Under the pieces are notes generated by a model. The model did not search any database, was not told the origin of the DNA, and worked only from the letters and a program-made list of their open reading frames with translations. Below, one piece after another: positions 22,616-32,693 of a DNA stretch of 64,000 bases (the first letter of the stretch is position 1; the number at the start of each line of letters is the position of its first letter). Source of the stretch: Hevea brasiliensis (Eukaryota > Streptophyta > Magnoliopsida > Malpighiales > Euphorbiaceae); assembly GCF_030052815.1 (NCBI RefSeq), contig NC_079499.1:83987183-84051182 (forward strand). Reading direction: 5' to 3'. Position numbers and translations under genes: made by a program.

Positions 22616-24239
22616 ACAGTACTGCTAAAATAATACCCTATTGGCATGCCAATTTATCCAATCTGACACACGCGTCTAGGCAATACATGGGCACATAGTA
22701 CTATTAAGTGTTCATAAGTTCCATTATTTCATTATAGGTTCTAATTATAATTTCTAGCATTTTAATCTTTTTTATAATAGAAACATAAATCTCTAAGTCT
22801 AATATTTACATAATTTATGCATTCATCATAATTTATATATTCATTATGTTATCCATAATGATCACAATTCAAAATAATGGTTCTTATAGTTTATTTTTCT
22901 ACTTCACATAATTTAGTGGTTACTATTCATTTGGTCATTTAAGTCAAAATATTGACTTTCTCATATATAATAGTTACATGAGTTCTAATCACATAAATTT
23001 ACCACATTTTGGTGCCCAAAAGTGTTGGCATTAGTTGCCAATCCATACTTCTAACCAATGAAAAATAAATTAAAAATTTTAATTTTGGGTGCTAGAGTTC
23101 ACTATTCCATTAGGCCATTCTACAGTAAGAATTTAGTCAAGTGTTCTGAATCAAAGTTGTTTTTTATTATGTATGGTTACATTTCACTTTTTGAATCACC
23201 CCATTTGGAGTTTTCTAACTCAAGTTATGGCTATTTCACCATAACTGGTCGAATTGCCTTTACCCAGAATTTTTGGGAAATTTTGGTTCTACCAGATTTG
23301 GTAGTTCAACTTTGGCTAGCAATTTCATTTAGTTAAATCCAGAATTTGAGTTTGTGTTCTACATGAAAGTTGTTCTAATTTGCCTAAGCTTTCCATTAAT
23401 ATAAATTTCAGGTCAATTGGACCTTTCTACACAGAGTTACAACCAAATGAATGAACACTGTTCATTTGGTCATTTTGCCCAGGCAGAATTGGTGCTACTC
23501 GGATTTGGTTAATTTTTTAGGGCATCCTAAGTTTGTTTTCTGGATAGGTTTCCTTCATCAAAGTTATGCCATTATATATCTAATTTCATGTCCAATTGGC
23601 CTTGTACTAATTGAACCTACACAATCCAAGTTATGGCTGCCCAAACATGCTGGACTCACATCCAGACCTGCAGGGCACATTGGACAGCATACCTAACTTC
23701 AATTCCTTTAGCGCAATTCACTCAATTTCCTACTCAAACATGACCAAATGGTTACTAATTGACCATTACAACTTCTTTTCATCAATAAATAAATAAAATC
23801 CTAATTTTATTGCCCAAACCCTAACTCCAACAATCTCAATTCTCAAATCTTACATTATACTCACAATTAAAGTTTTCAATTCACTTATACATGTCAAGGG
23901 ACAGCCCTACACCATTTCAAATCCATTAAAAGCTATCACACTCAAGAAAATTTAAGGCTGCCAAAAATTGGATAGTGTCCCTACATGCATATTTTTACAC
24001 AATTTCTTCAATTCTTAGTTCAATTCCTAGTTCCAATCAAGAATTAAAAGAGAGAAGGAAAGACTCTAGCACTAACCTCTTTGAGAGTTAACTCCAAGCT
24101 TGATAAACTCTTCCTTTTCTCTTCTTTTTACTACCTCTAACTTGCCCAAGGTGTAAGATCAATTTTTCATGAAGAGGTTATGAAGTTTTATGGTGTAATT
24201 GGCTAGGTTTTAAAGCTTGGGTGAGTGCATCAATGGAGG

Positions 24240-24241
<2 letters not shown>

Positions 24242-24295
<54 letters not shown>
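24242..24295. repeat. (CT)n microsatellite
   Basis: An uninterrupted CT tract of about 54 bp in LTR E1. A tract of similar length sits at the homologous place in E2 (52676-52733). Confidence 0.95.
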
Positions 24296-24296
<1 letters not shown>

Positions 24297-25032
24297 AGTT
24301 CGGCTGTTTTAGAAGAAGAAGGCTACTAATTTTTTTGTTTTTATCTCTTTTTTGTTTCATTTTTATCCCTTTAGTTAATTTGTTAAATTGTAATTGGGTG
24401 AAAATTTTAATGACATCATAATGATGTCAAAATTCCAAATTTCCTTCATTTTCTTTCCTTTTCTTTTCTACTCTTTTTTAATTAAATTTTTAGCAATATT
24501 TATTCATATTTTATGTCATAATAATTATTTACTTAACTGGACAAGTTGGTCAAAAATCGTCTTTGAAGGTGAAATGACCAAAATGCCCTTCGTTTTGCTT
24601 AAAACATTAAAATTGTCTGTGCCAATTGAATAAATTTTCTAAGCATTTTCTTGGCATTCTAATGCCATCGAAACCTCAATGACTCTACTTTGAAGTCCCA
24701 AAAATTATTTCACGAATTTTTCCCTGGGTTTAGGGCTTCTAGCTGTGAAGACAGCAAGTTCCCGTCAAAGTCACCCATCGCTAGGGTACTGACTCATTTA
24801 ACTTTGTTGTATTTTATTTCTAAAATTTTTTGTAAATTTTTCTTATTAATATTTGAGTTTTTTATGACTCCTCACTCTAGTCTAAATATTTTTTCAGACG
24901 TTCTAGCTGTCTAGACCGACACCGGTCATCGGAACAATAGAATGTATGAAATTGCTACGTTGAGGGTGTTACAATTTGTATTTGATGACATTGTTGTGAT
25001 TGTTGCTTTATGGTGATCTAGAGCCGCGTATG

Positions 25033-28016
25033 TGTAATGCCCTCACCTTAGGTAGTTATGTATATTCCACTGTTTCGGCGACTAATATCTGTTCAAACGA
25101 CTGGAATGTCTAGAACTATTCTTAAATCAAGGTGAGGAGATATAATTTAATCTTAAATTAGTTAATTAAGAGTGAAACAAATCAAAAGAAATGGATTAGA
25201 AAACAATTAATGTGCTTAAGTCCTGACGATGAGTGACTCCCTTGGAAAGTAACTAAAAATCAGTGTTTTAGATCTATTTGCTATTCCAATTCATGTAGAA
25301 TCTTGTAAGACTCTTAATTAAGACTTAAATAAGGTATAATAAAGAATTAATAAGTTAAAGAAATTAAAAAGAAACAAATAAAATGCATTAGAATTGGAAA
25401 ATGGCATGTACGGTAAATTTAAGGAAGATTAAGGGCAAAGATGAAACTAACACTCGTCATGTGACTTGCACATGATTATGGCAGCCATAAAACATCTCAA
25501 AATTCATATTAGTATGCAGAAAATAACAAGAAAGGAGAGAGAGAGGAGGTGGCCGAATAAGGGAAGAAAAAGGAGGAAGGAGAACCACCATTTTTCAACT
25601 TAAATTTTCACTCCAAATCAAGGTATTTTGCTTCCCAATCACTTCTAAGAAACTTATTTCTACTTTTCTTTAGTTTATTTCATGATTTAAGAGAAAGAAA
25701 AGCAAGGGTTCATGTGGGTTGGATAATGGAAGTTGATAGAAAATTGGGAATTCAGGAAAGTAACTTGATTTAATTAGGTTTAATTTGATTTTTAGCATGA
25801 TTTTAACATTCTAAACACAAAACCAACAAGAATTTTGCATGAATTAACAAAATCCACCTAGGGTTCCTTGTGATATGGTTCGGCCAACATTTGAGAAATT
25901 GGGGAAATTTTATTTTTGGTCCAATTAACTAGTTAATTTAACTAATTAAGCAACCTAGATATGAATTCTAACATTAGATTAATTTATTTGGTGTTGAATC
26001 AAATTTTCCATAATATGAAGTATGTAGGAAGTTGTTGAAACATAGTGAAATTTGCCATATTTGGCTGCCACTTTGATGAATTTATTTGTAATTGTGTGGA
26101 TGTTGGTTGGTTGATTGGGAATTACAGGATTAAAGTGCTTTTGACAGAGAATACCAAAGTATTTTCTTGGGGTCCAAAAAATAAAGGAAGCTAGTTCCTT
26201 TTGGCATGTAAATCTTGCACACCAAGTATTTGATAAAATACCTAAATGAACTTAACATAATGTGGGAGGTATTACCAATTGGTTAAAGAAAATTACTATA
26301 GTTTATCAGGTAGGAAAATTCTTAAGTAAACAACAAAATTAGCTAGATGGGAGTGCTTATTAGGAATAGTTGAGGAATTTATTCTGAACGGTCTATATTT
26401 TCCTGTATGACAATAGTTCATAAGGAGAAAGGTGAAAGTGTTGAACTAGGAACCAAATCCACCCAAAATGGAGATAAACAGGTTTGTGCACAACTAGTAT
26501 TAAACTATTAAATGTTTTTACATATTTATGTTGATAAAATGGCTTTATTGATACATGTTTTATGTTCTCCAAAATATAATTTTAACATAACAATTGACTA
26601 AATTTTTATTATTATGATAAATTTTAATTAAAATTATGATTTATATTGTGTTTTATATAAAGAGTATATGTTGTTGAGATTTGCAGTAAATGGATCCATA
26701 TTGAGATTTCATACCTATATAAAAGGAAATGAATTTATAATATTATTTTCATATCTCACAGCTAATGCTTGACATGGTTATTACCCGTCCCTCATTTGTT
26801 GAGGTGACACATTGGTATTTGGATTGATGTGATTTGGATACCATGGTACGTGCACATTATTATAATATGGTCTCCCTCATGTAAGAGGTGAGATAAGATT
26901 TGAAGATGGCCCTCACAGATTATTTATATATACGGTGTTATGGATAGTATGTACATAGTGATATGATATGGTCTCCCTCAAGAAAGAGGTGAGATGAGAT
27001 TTGAAGATGGCCCTTGTGGATTAATCTTACATTAGGCTGGTGAGATTAAGAATGAAATTTGAATTGTGCAAATGTGTTTTAAAGATGATACCATATGAGT
27101 AAATGATATATAAGAAACTATTTTCTATATGTGACCCATACTTTTATATTCACCTTTTGAGTATATTTGAATATCCATTTCCATGACTTGTTTTGAATAT
27201 TATTTTCATGACTTATTATTTGATGATTTAATTGTTTATGGTTTAATATTTGTTGTGCACCACTGTGTATATTTGTACTCAGCGTTAGTTGTTTTCCTTA
27301 CTAACGCAGATAAATAAAAGGAAAAGATTAGTGGCAAGTAGGAGCAGCACCTGTTATCACTAAGATCAGGAGCAAACTTGATGTAGGTGACTTGGTTCTT
27401 GATTTTGTATTTATATGATGTTATCCATTTGCAACAGGATATTTTGTTTTAACATCTAAGTAGGACAAGATAAAATTTTGTTGTCTGTATATAAATATAA
27501 ACTTTATAAAATGATTTATTAGTTAATTAATTAAAGAAAACTAGTATACAATTCTGATACCTATGGGACTACTAAGTTATGGACTGCCACAGGTTCCCAC
27601 AGGTGTTAATTTAAGCATTAATTGAATTGTTTTAGCCAAAATATAGCAGTTTTAAATTCTAAATTATCTAATTTAAAGCTTTTTATAGGAAAACTTATAT
27701 TTGGAAACTATATTATTTTCTTAAGAATGTGCACTACCTCTAATTTTAAAACAAAATATATAGTTGCAAAGTAATTTGAAAAAGATTAAAATGAGTGACA
27801 GTAAATTTTTGATTTACAGTTGTTTTGATAATCTTTTTGTAATATGAAGTTATGTAGTAAAATGTTTCTTACTCTATTATGTTTTGAATTAAAATGATTT
27901 TAAAACATACCCAATCCTTTGTAATGTGTTCACTAGGTTCTGAGGATTTGATCTCGGCATCCGTTGAACATATTATGGGAGGCATGTTACGTCTAAGAGA
28001 GGGGTAAGACGTGATA
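25033..28016 (+). repeat. 5' LTR of a plus-strand Tekay-like element (F)
   Basis: Plus strand starts TGTAATGCCCTCACC and ends GGGGTAAGACGTGATA (28016), probably mutated from GTGACA. It is followed 10 bp later by a perfect primer site. Blocks shared with the other Tekay-like LTRs include the tccactgtttcggcgac start region and the gtgcaccactgtgta...tactcagcg hairpin block (27263-27282). The 60 bp between it and E1 (24973-25032) has no recognisable content. Confidence 0.75.
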
Positions 28017-28025
28017 TGTTATTGT

Positions 28026-28037
28026 TGGTATCAGAGC
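28026..28037 (+). promoter_or_regulatory. Primer-binding site of element F
   Basis: TGGTATCAGAGC, a perfect plant initiator-Met primer site, just inside the LTR end at 28016. Confidence 0.9.
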
Positions 28038-28196
28038 ATAGTTTGAATTGCATACTAGGAGGATTTCCTGTACTAAATGTGTGATTTGTATAACTGCTCA
28101 TATGTTTAAAACTATTGCATATTGCATATTTACATCATATTTTCAAACCTAATGGGTGAAATTTTCTTTTCTTTTTATAGAGGTATTAGAGACACA

Positions 28197-28265
28197 ATGT
28201 CTCATCGTGCTACCATTGAGGCAGGAGGTGAAGGAGGGGATAACTTCAGCCTACAAGGAGATTAT
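28197..28265 (+). pseudogene. gag: Gag start of element F, truncated
   Basis: An ATG at 28197 opens a frame MSHRATIEAGGEGG before AT-rich inserted DNA ends it. Position after LTR, primer site and leader, together with the short charged start, fits a Tekay-type gag N-terminus. Only about 20 codons remain. Everything downstream of this element is missing in the window. Confidence 0.45.
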
Positions 28266-28743
28266 AAAATATAAAAATATAAAATAAATAACATTTATAT
28301 CTTTTTATGAGATAAAATACAAAAATTTCATAAAGTTTAAATTATTTTGTGAATTAATAAAGTAATTTTATTATATTTTAAACAAAATAATCATATAATC
28401 TACTATTAAATTTATGTATAAAAAATTAAATAAAATATTTTAAATATTAATAATTTAATATAATCTATTATTATATTAATTAAAAAATATTAAATTTATA
28501 TAAGAAAATACTTTTCCATTAATCTAATATATTTTCTATTCCACAAAAAATAAACATTCCAAAAAAAAACACTATAAACTATAAAAATTTCACAAAGTTT
28601 AAATTATTTTTATGAATTAACAAAGTAATTTTATTATATTTTAAACAAAATAATAATAGAAACTATTATTAATTTATATATAAAAAGAATTAAATAAAAT
28701 ATTTTAATTAATTATCCTGTGCATTGTAGGGGCATTCTGCTAG
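28266..28743 (+). mobile_element. AT-rich Helitron-like insertion
   Basis: The right end reads CCTGTGCATTGTAGGGG, a weak palindrome, followed by cattctgCTAG and then T. This matches the general Helitron 3' rule (hairpin shortly before CTRR, insertion before T). The body contains two copies of a roughly 125-bp AT-rich segment (about 28320-28440 and 28585-28710), beginning aaaatttcataaagttt and aaaatttcacaaagttt. No Rep/helicase coding is present, so it would be non-autonomous. I could not find a convincing TC 5' end; the left boundary is only where the gag similarity stops. Confidence 0.45.
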
Positions 28744-29051
28744 TTTTCAATAAAGCAAACTTGTTAAACTTTGAGATAAACATTACTACCTATAAATAAT
28801 AATATATTATATTTCAGCCTTGAATAGAAATTGATAGCATGTAATTAACTTCTTTAGCTTGTTTGTTATTTTTACAGGACAAGAAGGATATTCAACAGGC
28901 CATATTACCTTAATGTTTAGAATGTTGCTACATTTATTGTTCAGGTATAATTTGATATACTTTTCTTTCGAATTTAAAATTTTATTTTATTTATCATCTA
29001 TGATACTTTATTTTAATACTATTAATATTGATATTTTGTTATGGTAAGTCT
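28744..29051. other. Unassigned 308 bp with an exon-like segment
   Basis: AT-rich. The segment 28878-28944 is flanked by TTTTTACAG and GTATAATTTG and is open in one frame (GQEGYSTGHITLMF). I do not recognise the peptide. It could be a captured gene fragment or chance. Confidence 0.25.
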
Positions 29052-29271
29052 TGTTAAGATATGTACTATAAATAACTAGGATATATGTATCTGTAGTGAT
29101 TGTGTGAATATATTTAGATACTAGAATCGTGGCTATAATTACATATTTAATTAGTATTGTATTTCCTATTTAGTTATCCTGTACATATTATAAATTGACA
29201 CCATTGGCTTGAGAGAATAATCAAGCTCTTCAATCATTCTCAATATTCTTCTTCTGTTTTATTTTCTCACA
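29052..29271 (+). repeat. Copia 5' LTR (220 bp)
   Basis: Starts TGTTAAGATATG and ends TTCTCACA, directly followed by the primer site. The short length is normal for small copia lineages. The start was chosen because TGTTA at 29052 gives a usual copia LTR size; no second LTR is available for comparison. Confidence 0.55.
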
Positions 29272-29283
29272 TGGTATCGAGTC
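29272..29283 (+). promoter_or_regulatory. Mutated copia primer-binding site
   Basis: tggtatcgagtc, close to TGGTATCAGAGC with a one-base loss and a change. It lies directly after the LTR end. Confidence 0.6.
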
Positions 29284-29688
29284 CTCGGAGGGTCTGATTT
29301 GAAATCTGAAACAAAATCCTCATAGGTAGGAACTTTCCCTCTTTTTTCGGTCACTTTCTGGGAGTCTGTGGCTGTCATAGCCTAGCCTAGTGGATTACTC
29401 AGCCCAGGATCAGCCTCAACCATGCTAGTCCCGTCACCTGTTTCTCACTTTTTTGTCACTACCTCTTCATACAGTAGGCTTTTTGGACATATTTCTGAGC
29501 AACATTTCAATGTGCTTCTCTTGCCAACATGTCTGAGATTGAGGAGTCCTCCAATACAGCCTCCAACACAGGTTCTAAGATTCTCACACCCATATCCAAC
29601 ATAGGTTCTGAGATTCTCAAACTCATATTTTCTTCCATTGGTAATTCACCAGCTATTATTACTGTTAAATTAGTATGAAGTCAAAATT

Positions 29689-30393
29689 ATATGTCTTGGG
29701 CTGCATCAGTGGAATTATGGTTTATGGGGCAGGGGTATGATGACCACTTGGTTAAAAATGCCATAGACATAGCTTTAACAAATATAGCTAATTGGACTAA
29801 GCTTGATGCTTAATTATGTAGTCTCTTGAGGCATTCTCTAAACCCAAAATTACTTAATATTTTTCAGTCTTGTAAAATATGTTGCAAAGTTTGGACTAAG
29901 GCAAAAACCTTATGTATAAATGATATGCAGTGTATTTATAAGGTAGTATCAAATATGGTATAAGGTAGTATCAGATATGGTTCATTTGCAGCAAAATCAA
30001 CAAGATATGTCTAGTTATTTGGGACAGGTAGAATCACTGAAAGATGAATTTAATTCTATCATGCCATGTACTGATAATATTTCTGAGCAACAGCGGGACA
30101 GATTCTTCATGGTTTTGGCATTGATTAGGCTAAGACCTGGCCTTGATTCTGTTAAAGACCAGATATTAACTAGTCCAGTTATTCCCACTCTAGAGGATGT
30201 GTCTGCCAGGCTTCTACGCATCTCACTCAATAAGAATAATTTCTCCAGAATTGAATCTTCAGTTTTAGCTGCACAAAGTGGAAACCAACAGAGACAAGGT
30301 ACTTATCAGAGAAGCAAAGGTAAAAGGCTCCATTGCACTTATTGTGATAAGAGTAATCACACTCGAGACACTTGTTGGGCCTTTCATGGTTGA
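29689..30393 (+). pseudogene. gag: Copia gag with CCHC zinc knuckle
   Basis: The N-terminal part near 29692 encodes SWAASVELWFMGQGYDDHLV, a typical copia gag start. A TAA after TKLDA and a frame break follow. The main open piece (29977-30393) covers the capsid region (SSYLGQVESLKDEFNSIM, RLRPGLDSVKDQIL) and ends in a complete zinc knuckle CTYCDKSNHTRDTC, where C, C, H and C fit C-X2-C-X4-H-X4-C and bind RNA in working elements. A TGA follows shortly after, in WAFHG. Confidence 0.85.
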
Positions 30394-30599
30394 CCACCAT
30401 GCCCCCATTCAGTCAAATAATGTGGGCCGATCAACTACTCATATGGCTTAATCCGGTGAAAATGGTATTCTTCCATTACCTGATGGAAAGGATCAGGTGT
30501 CAGATTCTATCCTATTAACTGGAGCTGATTACAAGGAATATTTGCAATACCAAATAGCCAAATAACAATCTTCTAGCAGTGCTCATTCTAATAATTTTT

Positions 30600-32347
30600 T
30601 TGCTTGTCTAACACAGTCTTCGCTCACTAGTCCATGGATCCTAAACTCTGGTGCTTTTGATCATATATCTGGTAACAAAAGTCTTTTCTCATCTTTAGTT
30701 TCTCCTCCAATTTTGTCTGAAGTTACTTTGGCTAATAGTTCACAAACTTTAGTTAAGGGCATAGGAGAAGTAAAAATATTTCCATCTATTCCTTTAACCA
30801 CAATTTTGTTCACTCTAGAATGCCCATATAATTTAATCTCCATCAGTAAATTAACTAAAAATCTCAATTGTTCTGTCACCTTTACATCTGACTCTGTTGT
30901 TGTGCAGGACCAAAGTACACGGAAGATGATTGGAGTAGGATGTGAGTCACAAGGGTTGTACCATCTTTCTACTTTAAATTCTCCAATTGCTCTTGCCTCT
31001 ACCACTTCCGCTGATCTTCTTCACAATCATCTGGGTCATTCGAGTCTTGCCAAATTGCAAAAATTAGTTCCTAATCTTTCTAGTTTATCTTCTTTTGAAT
31101 GTGAGTCCTGTCAACTTGGGAAACAAAGTCGTGTTTCCTTTCCCAAGTGAATCAATAATAGGGTTAAGTCCATGTTTGAAATTGTCCATTCAGACATTTG
31201 AGGTCCAAGCCGTGTCAGTACAACTTTGGGATTTCATTATTTTGTTACTTTTGTTGATGATTATTATCGTTGCACTTGGTTATTTTAATGAAGACTCGTT
31301 CTAAATTATTCTCTATATTTCAAAAATTCTCTACTAAAATACGTAATCAATTTAGTGTTTCTGTTAAAATACTTCGCAGTGACAATGTAAAAGAATATTT
31401 GTCTACTCCCTTTACTCCTTTCTTATCTTTTCAGGGTATTACTCACCAAACTTCATGTGCTTATAGCCCTCAACAAAATGGGATTGCTAAATGAAAGAAT
31501 CGTTATCTAGTTGAGATTGCCCACACTTTACTCACTCACCATGATGTTCCTCTTCATTTTTGGGGAGATGCTATTCTTACTACTTGTTACTTAATTAACC
31601 AAATGCCTTCTTCTGTTTTGCAGAATCAGAGTCCTCATTCCATTTTGTTTCTCGAACAAGATGCCCATCAGTTGTCCCTGCGTGTATTTAGTTATATTTG
31701 TTTTGTTCATGATCACACTCCTAGCAAAGATAAACTTTAGCCCAAATCAATAAAATGTGTCTTTTTGGGATATTCTAGACTTCAAAAAGGTTACAAATGC
31801 TACAATCCACTTATAAATAAATACTTTGTGTCAGCTAATGTAACCTTCTTTGAAACATCTTCTTATTTTTTCTCTAACACTGCATCCAAGGTTTTTATTC
31901 CCACTGCCTTACCAGTTCCTACTCCTCCTCCACCACCAATCAGTCCACCACCTCTACACGTCTACTCACGTCGTCCTCATCCACCCACTAACACCATTGA
32001 TGCTCCTTTGCTTGATACATGTACAACACTGGCTCCTGGTGACTCTTGCCCTCCTTCATCTTCACTTATTTCGGTCTCGCCTTTAACAGACGATGCTACT
32101 TGTCCCATTGCCATCTAAAAAGGTATTCGTTCGTCTTGAAATCCTCATCCTATTTATAATTTTGTGAGTTATTATCATTTGTCTCCTTCCTATTATGCTT
32201 TTATCACCACTTTGTCTAATGTATCTGTACTTAAGACTGTTAGAGAAGCTTTGGAACATCCAGGATGGTGTAATGCAATGGTTGAAGAGATAACCGCTAT
32301 CCATAACAATGGCACTTGGGATTTGGTGTGTTTCGCTGGTTTTACAA
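30600..32347 (+). pseudogene. pol: Copia pol remnant: protease end, integrase, start of RT
   Basis: 30713-31150 encodes the protease/GAG-pre-integrase region with LYHLSTLN and the zinc-binding part LLHNHLGHSS...CESCQLGKQSR. Integrase core pieces follow in other frames: HSDI, VTFVDDYYRCTWLF-like, LRSDNVKEYL and YSPQQNGIAK, preserving catalytic-type D residues in recognisable blocks. Then come VFLGYSRLQKGYKCYNP and a proline-rich linker. The last block, WCNAMVEEITAIHNNGTWDL, is the RT entry. Breaks occur at about 31150, 31494, 31740, 32116 and 32140, so it is non-functional. Confidence 0.85.
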
Positions 32348-32693
32348 CCCCGCAAGTGCACGGATCGCTAACAAGTAATAAAGTGATGAGTAAAGTATCG
32401 TTCCCACGAGGAATTTGATTAGCAAGTACCAATCTACACAATAATTTTAACTGTCTAGGCTATCGAATACTTAGGGAATGAAGTTTTTTAACCTTAAACA
32501 CTAGAATGGTAAACTTAAAATGAAATGATTTATTTGCAACAATTCTGGAATTAAGATTTCACACTTGAATCTTATTAGGGATGTTATCTCGCTTATTTAC
32601 TGGATTGAGGATTGTTTTTCTTGATGGAAATCAGTCCTAAGTTATCCTAAATCCTCTCTCCAGGTACCTAGGGTGTATTCTAATTAACTCAAA
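32348..32693. repeat. Unclassified fragment interrupting the copia element
   Basis: Begins at the copia RT break with ccccgcaagtgcacggatcg, then a gagtaaagtatcgttcccac-type block. I recall similar sequence as a dispersed plant repeat but cannot assign a family. No coding frame. It is bounded on the right by LTR E2. Confidence 0.35.

Larger units (their letters stand above)
21406..24972 (-). repeat. Tekay-like LTR E1 (about 3.57 kb), 5' LTR of a deleted element
   Basis: Minus strand starts TGTAACACCCTCAACG (24972) and ends GGTGAGGGGTGTTACA (21406). The left side is next to a primer site. It contains a hairpin block CTAAGCA/TGCTTAG at 22050-22067, a 20-bp minisatellite (22495-22615) and a (CT)n tract. 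It is intact across both sites where E2 is interrupted, so it serves as the empty-site reference. The right flank is ATTTG (24973-24977). Confidence 0.75.
29052..32347 (+). mobile_element. Truncated Ty1/copia element
   Basis: 5' LTR (29052-29271), mutated primer site, gag with zinc knuckle, protease/pre-integrase region, integrase and the very start of reverse transcriptase in copia order (integrase before RT). It breaks off at about 32347 in the RT N-terminal region and has no 3' LTR here. Many stops and frameshifts show it is old. Confidence 0.85.
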
